Positions 45,822 to 53,842 of a DNA stretch of 64,000 nucleotides are shown piece after piece. The number at the start of each line of letters is the position of its first letter. Within the stretch, counting starts at the first letter, position 1. The stretch is from Pseudoalteromonas sp. (GTDB taxonomy: Bacteria > Pseudomonadota > Gammaproteobacteria > Enterobacterales > Alteromonadaceae): NCBI RefSeq assembly GCF_018402495.1, contig NZ_JAGYIU010000002.1, forward strand, positions 276,984 to 340,983, in the 5' to 3' direction. Position numbers and translations under genes: made by a program. The notes below the pieces were generated by a model. The model did not search any database. It saw only the letters and a list, made by a program, of their open reading frames with translations, and was not told where the DNA came from.

Positions 45822-46454
45822 ATGATCAATCCTGATTTTTTACTTTCATTTTTACTCGCCAGTTTTCTTATGGCGGTCGCCCCAGGACCATCAAATGCGT
45901 TTTTAATGGCGCAAACATTTGCTAATGGGCGAAAAGCAGGTATGCAAAGTGCGTTTGGATTTGCTTTAGGTGGCGTTGTACATACATTTTTTGCAGTTGT
46001 CGGTTTAAGTGCATTGTTAAAAGCCTCTGAAACCGCCTATGTCAGTGTACAATATGCAGGCGCAGCCTATTTGTGTTATTTGGGTTTCATGATGCTTAAA
46101 GACACATTTATGCCACCATCTTGTGAGCAAAGCGATAAACCGCATGTTACAACCAATAAAAACAAAAATGTCATGTTTCAAGCTATGATGACCGAAGTAC
46201 TTAATCCTAAGGTGGCTTTGTTTTTTATTGCTTTTATCCCGCAATTTGTTGACCCTAGCTTGTCATCTGCAACCTTTCAGCTGGCGTTTTTTGGGCTACT
46301 GTATCCAATCTTTGCTTTTCCGATTGACTGCACGTATATTTATTTCGGCGATAAAATAGCTCAATTTTTTAGAAATCACCCAAATAGCCAGCTCTGGATT
46401 GATAGGTTCACAGGCATTGTATTTATTGCCTTGGCTATCAATTTATTACTCTAA
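45822..46454 (+). CDS. LysE/RhtB family amino acid exporter
   Basis: A 210-residue inner-membrane protein with six hydrophobic segments. The LysE-family start is clear: SFLMAVAPGPSNAFLMAQTFANGRKAG, followed by GFALGGVVHTFFAVVGLSAL. Proteins of this type export homoserine, threonine or other amino acids; the substrate is not evident. The second half has a LNPKVALFFIAFIPQFVDP stretch, also typical. It ends 15 bases before mgsA, so the two may be co-transcribed. Confidence 0.9.
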   Translation: MINPDFLLSFLLASFLMAVAPGPSNAFLMAQTFANGRKAGMQSAFGFALGGVVHTFFAVVGLSALLKASETAYVSVQYAGAAYLCYLGFMMLKDTFMPPSCEQSDKPHVTTNKNKNVMFQAMMTEVLNPKVALFFIAFIPQFVDPSLSSATFQLAFFGLLYPIFAFPIDCTYIYFGDKIAQFFRNHPNSQLWIDRFTGIVFIALAINLLL

Positions 46455-46469
46455 CTAATAAGAATCAGC

Positions 46470-46934
46470 ATGGATCAAAAAATACAATCTCTACCTGCGC
46501 AAAAAAATATAGCCTTAGTAGCACATGACGGCAAAAAAGCCGCGCTTAAGTTATGGTGCGAAAAACATAAGGCCATTCTAAGTAAACACACTTTATATGG
46601 CACAGGGACTACTGGGCATTTAATTGAGAAAACAACAGGGCTTGATGTTATTCAATTATTAAGTGGCCCTATGGGCGGCGATCAACAACTCGGGGCGAAA
46701 ATAGCGGAGCATGAAATACATGTATTAGTCTTTTTTTGGGACCCTTTAGCCTCACAACCTCATGATCCCGATGTTAAAGCTCTGCTACGTTTAGCTGCTG
46801 TGTGGAATATTCCTGTGGCGTGTAATGAAGTGAGTGCCGATATGCTACTTAGCTCACCATTAATGGATATAGAGCTTGAGCGAACATTGCCAGATTACGA
46901 AAAATACCTCGCAACCCGACAAATATCTCTATAG
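46470..46934 (+). CDS. mgsA: Methylglyoxal synthase
   Basis: A 154-residue cytosolic enzyme that converts dihydroxyacetone phosphate to methylglyoxal and phosphate. Active-site parts are conserved: VAHDGKKAAL (Asp and Lys), TGTTGHLIEKTTGL (phosphate loop), LLSGPMGGDQQLG (catalytic Asp) and FFWDPLASQPHDPDVKALLR (His and Asp). Length equals E. coli MgsA (152). It relieves sugar-phosphate build-up under phosphate shortage. It follows the LysE-type gene closely and converges with the Hsp70-like gene. Confidence 0.96.
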   Translation: MDQKIQSLPAQKNIALVAHDGKKAALKLWCEKHKAILSKHTLYGTGTTGHLIEKTTGLDVIQLLSGPMGGDQQLGAKIAEHEIHVLVFFWDPLASQPHDPDVKALLRLAAVWNIPVACNEVSADMLLSSPLMDIELERTLPDYEKYLATRQISL

Positions 46935-46938
46935 CAGC

Positions 46939-48303
46939 TTACTTATAAAGCATGCTGGCCCATTTAGTAAGGCCAGCAGTTACACTACCAAAGTGATCAC
47001 CGTTCACCATTTTTATGTTGCCTAGATGCTCACTCAACGCCGCTTTAATTAATGGAGACTGTGCACTCCCCCCAGTTAAATAAATCACATCGGGAGTGGT
47101 ATTCGCATCAGTAATTGCCTGTTTAGCCAAGGTAACAATCTGACTAATGCTATCGTCAACAGCAAGCGCTAAATCAGCGACTGAAATATATTTGCTTAAT
47201 GAGTTATCTAAAAAGGCTAAATCACAATTAAAACTATTTGCAGATGTTAATGCAATTTTAGCCGCTTCAGCTTGTTGAACTAATTGGTGACCTTGCTTAT
47301 TTTGCTGTAAGTTAATAAGTCGTTTATAAAGTTCAGGGGCGCTGACATCGCGTAACTGCGCACTGAGTTCACGATAATGCTGAGCACTATAAAACTGGCT
47401 TTGTAAATTCACATCGTTTATTTTACACGCTTGCCAAAATGGTTGGTTAGGGAGCGGTAAACCCGATTTAAACCTACTGCCAAGCCCGAGTAACGGCATT
47501 AAACCATGGTAACTCAAAGCAATATCTAAATCGTTTCCGCCTACACGTTTACCACTGTGAGATAAAAAATCGCTATCGCGCTGGCTATTTCCTCTAAAGC
47601 TTGGTCCCATTCGAACAAATGAGCAGTCACTGGTACCACCACCAATATCAATCACCAATACTTTTTGGTCTTGCGTTAAATCACTTTCATAATCAATCCC
47701 AGCTGCAAGTGGCTCATATAAAAATTCAACATCTTTAAAACCCGCTCGGTTTGCCGCGCGTGTTAAAATGCCCACGGCTTGTTGGTTTGACTGCTCACCG
47801 CCAACCGCTTGAAAATTCACTGGGCGCCCAATAACAGTTTGGCTCAGCGTATATCCTAACGATGATTCAGCACGTTGTTTTATTTTTAAAATCATTGCAG
47901 TGGCAATATCTTCAAAAAAATTGATTTGCCCTTGCTTTAAGCCAGTAGCGCCAAAAAATGATTTAGGGGATTTTACAAAATAACCTTCTTCAGGAAATTG
48001 CACATACTCGCTAATCGCCTCACGGCCAATGAATAGGGTGACGTCGCCGGCTTGTAAGTCTAGGTCTGATTTAATTCGCGGGAGTGTATTAAGTAAGGGT
48101 TGGCGCGCGGTTTTATAGGTATGCTCATGCTCTGAGCCCTGCAAATGCTGCGCAACAAAATCAACGACTAAGGCGCTATGATGAGTGTATAAAGTTGATG
48201 GAAGATAATGTTTGCCTTGCTCTAAAGGGATGAGCTGAACACGCTCTTCGTTTAAAACACCCATAGCACAATTAGAGCTACCATAATCAAAACCAACAAA
48301 CAT
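46939..48303 (-). CDS. yegD: YegD-type Hsp70 family protein
   Basis: A 454-residue actin/Hsp70-fold ATPase, near E. coli YegD (450). The phosphate-1 motif is FVGFDYGSSNCAMGVL at the start, phosphate-2 is KVLVIDIGGGTSDCSFV near residue 215, and the adenosine motif is VIYLTGGSAQSPLI near the end. It has an Hsp70 nucleotide-binding domain but no substrate-binding domain, so it is not a normal DnaK. The cellular role in E. coli is poorly known. No DnaJ or GrpE partner is near. Confidence 0.92.
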   Translation of the reverse strand: MFVGFDYGSSNCAMGVLNEERVQLIPLEQGKHYLPSTLYTHHSALVVDFVAQHLQGSEHEHTYKTARQPLLNTLPRIKSDLDLQAGDVTLFIGREAISEYVQFPEEGYFVKSPKSFFGATGLKQGQINFFEDIATAMILKIKQRAESSLGYTLSQTVIGRPVNFQAVGGEQSNQQAVGILTRAANRAGFKDVEFLYEPLAAGIDYESDLTQDQKVLVIDIGGGTSDCSFVRMGPSFRGNSQRDSDFLSHSGKRVGGNDLDIALSYHGLMPLLGLGSRFKSGLPLPNQPFWQACKINDVNLQSQFYSAQHYRELSAQLRDVSAPELYKRLINLQQNKQGHQLVQQAEAAKIALTSANSFNCDLAFLDNSLSKYISVADLALAVDDSISQIVTLAKQAITDANTTPDVIYLTGGSAQSPLIKAALSEHLGNIKMVNGDHFGSVTAGLTKWASMLYK

Positions 48304-48382
48304 AGATCACCAAACATTACCAAAAAGGCAGCGCAATTTAGCATAATTGCTAAAAAATATATACTGAATTGACCTACACTCT

Positions 48383-49237
48383 TTATTTTTCGGGTCTTTC
48401 TCTTAAAAAGCTAGCAAAACGCGGTAAACCATTTTTAGTGTACCCGTGGTATCGATAAGTGATTATTGAACCAATGGCTGGCGGACGCTTGCGTTCTTCA
48501 TCACTAAAGCCCGTGCCAATAGAAAAGGTTACGCCTTGCTTGGTTTGCACTCGCAGTGCCCCGAGCATACCTGTGTATTTACCTTTACCTGGTAAATGTT
48601 CAATAACTAGCGCTTCAGCATCCAAATAAGGTTTGAGTTTTAACAATGCACTAGAGCGGCCACTGGTATGTTTAGCCTCTGCTAAATGAAGCATAACGCC
48701 CTCCCCGCCTTGTTTAGTCACCTTATTAAAATAATCGCTTAGTTGCTGATTATCACTAAATTGATATTGTTTTACCGCCTTGATGTGAGGACTATTTAGC
48801 TGAGTAATAAGTGACAGGTAATTTTGATAGCGACGATGAAAAGGCGTGCTTGTATCTGGCATATCAAACACCTGATAAGTAATTGTTTGCCACTGTTTAT
48901 CATTAGGTACTTTTGTTCTTACAATACCACTGAGAACAGAGAATTGGCCTCGCTTGGTCCATAATTCACCGTCTAACCACACATCAGGCAAAGGAGTGGT
49001 AAACCACTTAGGGGAATTTATAGGATTGCCATTACGGGTAACAAATTGTTTCCCCGTCCAAATAGCTCTAACTCCATCAAACTTTTCACTGACTAAGTAT
49101 TGGCGAATGTCTTCATGCTTAGTTTCATCGTAAACATGAGCGAGTTGAACTTGCGGCGATTGCGCATTTAAACAAACACTAAATAGTATTAGCAACGTAA
49201 CTAAAGAGGTTTTAATTTTCACCATCTCTGCATCCAT
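48383..49237 (-). CDS. ligE: Minimal ATP-dependent DNA ligase with signal peptide (LigE type)
   Basis: A 284-residue protein. A signal peptide (LVTLLILFSVCLNAQS, cleavage near residue 26) precedes a two-domain ligase core. Motif I carrying the AMP-accepting Lys is SEKFDGVRA; further on come TRNGNPI (motif Ia/III region), DGELW, EGVMLH (motif IV) and LLKLKPYLDAEA (motif V), with an OB-fold C-terminal part. Lig E enzymes of this kind are predicted to act in the periplasm or outside, and occur in competent proteobacteria. No DNA-binding extra domain is seen, as expected. The second Met, four codons in, is another possible start. Confidence 0.9.
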   Translation of the reverse strand: MDAEMVKIKTSLVTLLILFSVCLNAQSPQVQLAHVYDETKHEDIRQYLVSEKFDGVRAIWTGKQFVTRNGNPINSPKWFTTPLPDVWLDGELWTKRGQFSVLSGIVRTKVPNDKQWQTITYQVFDMPDTSTPFHRRYQNYLSLITQLNSPHIKAVKQYQFSDNQQLSDYFNKVTKQGGEGVMLHLAEAKHTSGRSSALLKLKPYLDAEALVIEHLPGKGKYTGMLGALRVQTKQGVTFSIGTGFSDEERKRPPAIGSIITYRYHGYTKNGLPRFASFLRERPEK

Positions 49238-49265
49238 GCAAATTTAAACATAACTTAAACTATAG

Positions 49266-49528
49266 TTAAGATTTAAGCCATTGCCAAAATTCTTCTAGAT
49301 TATGCATTTGTCATGTTGCTTGGTATGATTATTGGCAATCGCTACAACAGCTAAGGCTGCATTATTTGCTGCTGTTACGCCAGTAAAGGTATCTTCAACG
49401 GCAATCGCACTTTGTGCAGCGACCTTTATAGTTTTAAGCGCTAATAAATAAAGATCACCAGCAGGCTTTGGATTGGTTACATCGTCTTTAGTTACCACCG
49501 TATCAAATAATACCGCTTCAATAGACAT
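49266..49528 (-). pseudogene. HAD-family hydrolase remnant with internal deletion
   Basis: The short gene starts MSIEAVLFD, the first strand of a HAD phosphatase, and then runs straight into TVVTKDDVTNPKPAGDLYLL, which belongs near residue 130 or later in beta-phosphoglucomutase-like enzymes. The DxDGT nucleophile loop and the cap domain are missing. The following AIAVEDTFTGVTAANNAALA contains the usual late acidic residues. After HD the frame is lost: reading on needs one A more in an A run near 49309, which would give MHNLEEFWQWLKS. Deletion between two FD-coding sites, probably TTTGAT repeats, would explain the join. It cannot be catalytically active. Confidence 0.8.
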
Positions 49529-49576
49529 ACTTTCTCCTTGTTGTTTAGCTGTTTAGCCCATGCCCTGAATATTAAA

Positions 49577-49596
49577 AAAGGTGCCTAAGCACCTTT
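49577..49596. terminator. Short terminator
   Basis: AAAGGTGC / GCACCTTT stem with a CTAA loop, symmetric, between the HAD remnant and the 99-residue gene. Confidence 0.75.
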
Positions 49597-49608
49597 CATT
49601 AATTTGTG

Positions 49609-49908
49609 TTACTCAGTCAAGCCTGCAGGTGGCTCAGCATAAGCGTCTTCACCGGTGTCCACATCAACTAACTCGTAACCACGGGCTTTGCGCATCACTT
49701 TAAGTACGGGTTTTTCAAATGCGGTTTTTAAGCGCTCAGCATCATCTTTTAGCTCATCTAACGTGGTACCAAACGGTGCTGCACCGGTTTCTGACCAGTT
49801 AGTTACTTTACCGTTTAGGTTATATTCCACTTCATGTATTTGATATTGCGCCGCTTCATCTTTGGTTGCTTCACAAAAAATTACACGGTAATTCCAAAAT
49901 CCAGCCAT
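49609..49908 (-). CDS. Conserved-looking protein of unknown function, 99 residues
   Basis: A soluble, acidic protein starting MAGFWNYRVIFCEATKDEAA, then a strand-rich half (QIHEVEYNLNGKVTNWSETG) and a helix (TTLDELKDDAERLKTAFEKP), ending in VDTGEDAYAEPPAGLTE. No signal peptide or membrane segment. I do not recognise a named family, but the composition is that of a real folded protein. It is preceded by GAGAAAAAGTA and lies between the TonB-receptor terminator and its own. No neighbours suggest a role. Confidence 0.7.
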   Translation of the reverse strand: MAGFWNYRVIFCEATKDEAAQYQIHEVEYNLNGKVTNWSETGAAPFGTTLDELKDDAERLKTAFEKPVLKVMRKARGYELVDVDTGEDAYAEPPAGLTE

Positions 49909-49965
49909 TACTTTTTCTCTTTAATAAACATATGAGCGCTACTTTAGCAGCTCTACAAAAATAGA

Positions 49966-49990
49966 AAAAGCCTACACATGGTAGGCTTTT
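49966..49990 (-). terminator. Rho-independent terminator of the TonB-dependent receptor gene
   Basis: Perfect 10-bp stem AAAAGCCTAC / GTAGGCTTTT with a five-base loop; on the minus strand it is followed by a T-rich tail 35 bases after the stop. Confidence 0.9.
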
Positions 49991-50024
49991 GTCATTAAAT
50001 ACAATTTAACGTTAATTTAATCGA

Positions 50025-52289
50025 TTAGAAAAAGTTAACTTTAAATTCAGCACCGATATAACGCTCTTCGTTAACCATTGCTGTGTTGTTGTTGAAATCA
50101 ACACCACCAATTGCTTGTTGCTCGTCAAATAGGTTACGCACGAATGCTGATACTTCATATTCGTAGTCGCCTTGTGCCCATGCATAACCAGCACGTAGGC
50201 CTACTTCTGTTAGTGGCTTACCTTCAAACTCAACTGATTCATATAAGAAAAAGTCAATTTCACTACGATAAGACACATCAGCGTAAGTGAAGAATTCACC
50301 TTCAGCGAGTTCTTTAGTGTAACGAAGTGTGATGTTAGAGATCCACTCTGGAGCATGCGGTAAGCTGTTACCATCTAAGATTGCTTGGCCGCCGCTATTG
50401 ATAGGATCTGTAACTGTACACTGAGCACACACTGCAACTGATAAGTCTTTGTCTTTTAGCTCGGTTTTATTGTAGCTTAAGTTAAAGGTGGCATTTAGCT
50501 CATCCGTTAACACCCATTCAGAATCAATTTCGAAACCGTAGCCAGTTGTTTTATCCGCATTTAATAAACGGTTAAAGTTGGCACCACCACCTACAGCTGT
50601 TAGCTGTTGGTCGTCCATGGTGTAATAAAATACTGTTGCGTTAACACGGCCTTGGCCATCTAACACGTCAGATTTAATACCTGTTTCAAACGAGGTAACA
50701 GTCTCTGAATCAGCAACGGTTACTTCATCACCAAATAAAATACGACCCTGAATACTTGGTGCACGGAAACTGTTAGCAATACGACCATACCAGTTTACGT
50801 CATCGTTGATTTTGTAGTTAGCCGATAAATCCCAGCTTACGTGATCATCGCTTACATTTTTTTCAATATAAGTCGCAGCACCACCAATTGGGCTAAGCGT
50901 ACGATTTGCTGAGAACTCTTTCTCATCGTCAGAGTAACGCAGGCCTGCTGTTACTTTTAAATCATCAGTAATGGTGTAGTCAACTGAGCCGAACACAGCC
51001 CATGCTTTAGTGTCTTGCTGTTGGCTAACAAACCCATTTAATGCCCCAGCTGGTGCTGAGAAAGTATCATAGCTAAAGTTTTCGATAGTTAACGCTTCGT
51101 CAAAGTAAAAAACACCCACTTGGTAGTTTACATCACCAGCAAAGTTGCTTGATAAACGTAACTCTTGCGTATATTGGTCTTGGTCTGGAATACCATCAGC
51201 ACTTTCTGAAGAGAAAGGAATAAGGCCTGGGCCCATATAATCTGGGATATAAACCGCACCGTAACCACCATCAATGTCTGCACGAGAGTAAATTTCTGCA
51301 CTTTCCCAACCAGAGATTGAAGTCACTGTGTGGTTAGCTAAGTCCCACTCAAGTTTGAGGCTTGCACCTTGTGATTCCACTTGTTGCGTCGCACGCGATG
51401 CTGCATCATGGTAAACCACATCATTTTCAAAATCATCAACTAAGTCGTTAGTGCCAGGCTTGATAGTATTGGCACGAAAGGCAATTGGAGAGCCATCTAA
51501 ATCACGAACATGATAGTTAAATAATCCAGTAAACTCGTCACCTTCATATAAAAATTGAATACGTGCAGCTTGTTCAGTGTAACCACCTAAGGCATCTTTT
51601 TGTTCAAAGCCCGGTGCGCGATTATCAATGTAATCGTCTTTGTCTTGCCAAAGTACTGAAACACGCGTTGATAAACGGTCTGTTAATGAACCACCAACTG
51701 CGCCTTCAAAATCAACTGCGCCACGGCTACCGTATGATACAGAGCCATAACCTTCGAATTCTTGACTTGGTTTAACGGTATCAAATTTAACTAGACCAGC
51801 TGGCGTATTACGGCCGAACAACGTACCTTGTGGGCCACGAAGCACTTCAACACGGGCTACGTCAAATACAGGGAAACCTTTTAAAATGGCATTTTCTTGT
51901 ACAATTTCATCAACCACCAGTGACACAGGCTGTGAAGCATTCAAATCGAAATCAGTGTTACCTAGACCACGTACATAAAAGCGTGGGAATGAACGGCCAA
52001 ATGAAGATTCAATAGATAAACTTGGGATTTTCGCATTCATAAAGCGAATATCCATACCCGCTGAGCTATAAGCATCTAAACTGTCGCCTTGCAGGGCTGA
52101 AACAGCAACAGGTACTTCTTGAGCGTTTTCTACTCGTTTACGAGCAGTTACTTGAATAACTTCTAGTTGGTTCTTCTTAGCAGTGGTTTCTTGCTCAGCA
52201 GCTACGGCTGAAATTGAAGTACCTGCTACGGCAGAGAACAACGTTGCATTGATAAGGGTTGCTAACGTAGATCTTTTCATTGCTTTCAT
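50025..52289 (-). CDS. TonB-dependent outer membrane receptor
   Basis: A 754-residue protein. The signal peptide is about residues 1-31 (MKAMKRSTLATLINATLFS then AVAA). The TonB box region is LEVIQVTARKRVE, followed by the plug domain (about 50-165) with EVPVAVSALQGDSLDAYSSAG and RVEVLRGPQGTLFGRNTPAG, the typical plug end. The barrel of 22 strands follows, ending in KVNFF with a terminal Phe. Substrate cannot be told; the plug style resembles receptors for plant or algal compounds and siderophores. The gene is single, with a structured leader upstream and terminator downstream. Confidence 0.92.
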   Translation of the reverse strand: MKAMKRSTLATLINATLFSAVAGTSISAVAAEQETTAKKNQLEVIQVTARKRVENAQEVPVAVSALQGDSLDAYSSAGMDIRFMNAKIPSLSIESSFGRSFPRFYVRGLGNTDFDLNASQPVSLVVDEIVQENAILKGFPVFDVARVEVLRGPQGTLFGRNTPAGLVKFDTVKPSQEFEGYGSVSYGSRGAVDFEGAVGGSLTDRLSTRVSVLWQDKDDYIDNRAPGFEQKDALGGYTEQAARIQFLYEGDEFTGLFNYHVRDLDGSPIAFRANTIKPGTNDLVDDFENDVVYHDAASRATQQVESQGASLKLEWDLANHTVTSISGWESAEIYSRADIDGGYGAVYIPDYMGPGLIPFSSESADGIPDQDQYTQELRLSSNFAGDVNYQVGVFYFDEALTIENFSYDTFSAPAGALNGFVSQQQDTKAWAVFGSVDYTITDDLKVTAGLRYSDDEKEFSANRTLSPIGGAATYIEKNVSDDHVSWDLSANYKINDDVNWYGRIANSFRAPSIQGRILFGDEVTVADSETVTSFETGIKSDVLDGQGRVNATVFYYTMDDQQLTAVGGGANFNRLLNADKTTGYGFEIDSEWVLTDELNATFNLSYNKTELKDKDLSVAVCAQCTVTDPINSGGQAILDGNSLPHAPEWISNITLRYTKELAEGEFFTYADVSYRSEIDFFLYESVEFEGKPLTEVGLRAGYAWAQGDYEYEVSAFVRNLFDEQQAIGGVDFNNNTAMVNEERYIGAEFKVNFF

Positions 52290-52339
52290 GTCGGGGTTAA
52301 CCTTTTTAGTGCACTCTTGTTCAACGGTTGATGTGTTGC

Positions 52340-52444
52340 GTAATTAAATGATTACGGATTCAGTCAATTTTTCGCGACTTGCTCTATGCGGCGCGGACCT
52401 TATTACCGAGAGTACAAAAACGGCATAAATAAGGCTGACTGAAT
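52340..52444 (-). promoter_or_regulatory. Structured leader upstream of the TonB receptor gene
   Basis: ATTCAGTCA at 52358-52366 pairs with TGACTGAAT at 52436-52444 over 9 bp, and inside it CCTTATT at 52398-52404 pairs with AATAAGG at 52428-52434. A small hairpin GTAAT / ATTAC (52340-52355) lies nearer the gene. As RNA on the minus strand this makes a nested two-level structure of about 90 bases that ends about 70 bases before the ATG at 52289. It could be a regulatory leader, or at the DNA level an operator. I recognise no known riboswitch. Confidence 0.5.
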
Positions 52445-52636
52445 GCGCGAGATTATACCATGCTGTAATTAATTTACCGCATACTGAGCGTTAAAAATAT
52501 AAACTTATTTTTAACACTTAACCGCACTATCCCGACTTTTAGTGTACTTTTAGCAACAAAAACACCAAAAAGCGGACATATGTCCTTGCTATCATCTGCT
52601 AAAAAACGAATCACATAAAGCGCTACTTTTTAGATA

Positions 52637-53509
52637 CTACTTTTTCACTAAAGAACGCGTAAATGCAATTTCACCATCAATATGAATATCTCGCTGGGGA
52701 AATGCAATAACCACATTATGCTGCTCAAACACCGCATAAATATTAAAGCGAATATCACTACGCACTTGCCTTAAACGAGCTTCAGATTCAGCGCATACCC
52801 AAAAAATAGCACTAAAAACTAATGAGCTATCAGCAAAGTCATCAAATAGCACGGTTGATTGAGGTGAAGTTAATATTGCTTTATGCTCATCTAACACTTG
52901 CTGAATTAACTTTTTAACCAGTAATACATCAGAGCCATAAGCCACCCCAACACTCACCGATGAGCGCGCATTGTTATCAATTAAGGTCCAGTTTGTAACC
53001 GTGTTTTCTAATAACTGACTATTTGGGATTAACATATGCACCCCGTCGTTTCTGCGAACTCGAGTAGAACGCGTATTAATAGTTTCAACCACTCCCTTTG
53101 CAGTGCCGACTTCTAAAAAATCACCAATACGAATTGGACGCTCCCACATTAATATCCAACCACTAATAAAGTTATTAATAATATTTTGCGCACCGAAGCC
53201 CACACCAATGGCAATGGCACCCGATACAAAGGCAAATGCGGTTAGTGGAATGTTGAGCACCTCAAGGGAGGTAAAAAGTAAAATCGCAATGCTCAAAATG
53301 AAATAAAAGCGAGTGAACAAAAGCACGGCATCAGGGCTCATTTTTTGTGCAAGTAGTGACTTTTTAATTAATTTACCAATACGTGTAACCACAAACCACA
53401 TAGTAAATAAAATCAGCGGGACTTGAATAACTTTGGCAGCGGTAATATGTACGTCGTTATAACTAAACAGCACAAAACCTAGTATGTCGTTAATTTGTTC
53501 TATATTCAT
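52637..53509 (-). CDS. MscS family mechanosensitive channel
   Basis: A 290-residue inner-membrane channel protein. After three membrane segments (about residues 20-40, 60-85 and 90-110) comes the TM3-like stretch SGAIAIGVGFGAQNIINNFI, which lines the pore, and the Sm fold beta domain with WERPIRIGDFLEVG and RSTRVRRNDGVHMLIPNSQL. The C-terminal alpha/beta domain completes the MscS body. It releases solutes on osmotic downshock. I chose the ATG at 53509, after GGAATAATC, over an ATG further up that would add 11 residues without support. Confidence 0.92.
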   Translation of the reverse strand: MNIEQINDILGFVLFSYNDVHITAAKVIQVPLILFTMWFVVTRIGKLIKKSLLAQKMSPDAVLLFTRFYFILSIAILLFTSLEVLNIPLTAFAFVSGAIAIGVGFGAQNIINNFISGWILMWERPIRIGDFLEVGTAKGVVETINTRSTRVRRNDGVHMLIPNSQLLENTVTNWTLIDNNARSSVSVGVAYGSDVLLVKKLIQQVLDEHKAILTSPQSTVLFDDFADSSLVFSAIFWVCAESEARLRQVRSDIRFNIYAVFEQHNVVIAFPQRDIHIDGEIAFTRSLVKK

Positions 53510-53842
53510 GATTATTCCATGTAAAAATAAGCTAGCAGTCAATAAATACTAATAATTGAGTGAGTCTAGCATGTGGTTAAATTAAATAAGTAACAGTCTG
53601 TTTAAAAATAATGACGGTAATCCAACCGTTATTGCATCGTGTCGACATGCTTACATTGACCTTGGGGTAATTTGGGCTGTTTACTGCTGTTTTTATCTAC
53701 TAAAGCTGTTTTTGCAATCTAATTTTCGTTTAAATCCCACTTTAAATCGATAAACTTTGTTGTATATGTGTCAAAATTTGGTAAGTTAACTGTGTTTTCG
53801 ACTCGAAAAGCCTATTTCGGCTATTTTTTCTATGGAGTTATT
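53510..53842. other. Intergenic region between mscS-like and dcp-like genes
   Basis: About 330 bases between divergent genes, with both promoters expected. A weak hairpin AAAGCC / GGCT followed by T lies near 53803-53827, just upstream of the peptidase start; it could be a leader attenuator but is too short to claim. No gene is supported. Confidence 0.45.

Noticed and set aside
53768..53842. Longer N-terminus for the M3 peptidase
   Set aside because: GTG start without ribosome-binding site; the ATG at 53843 gives a proper lipoprotein signal peptide.
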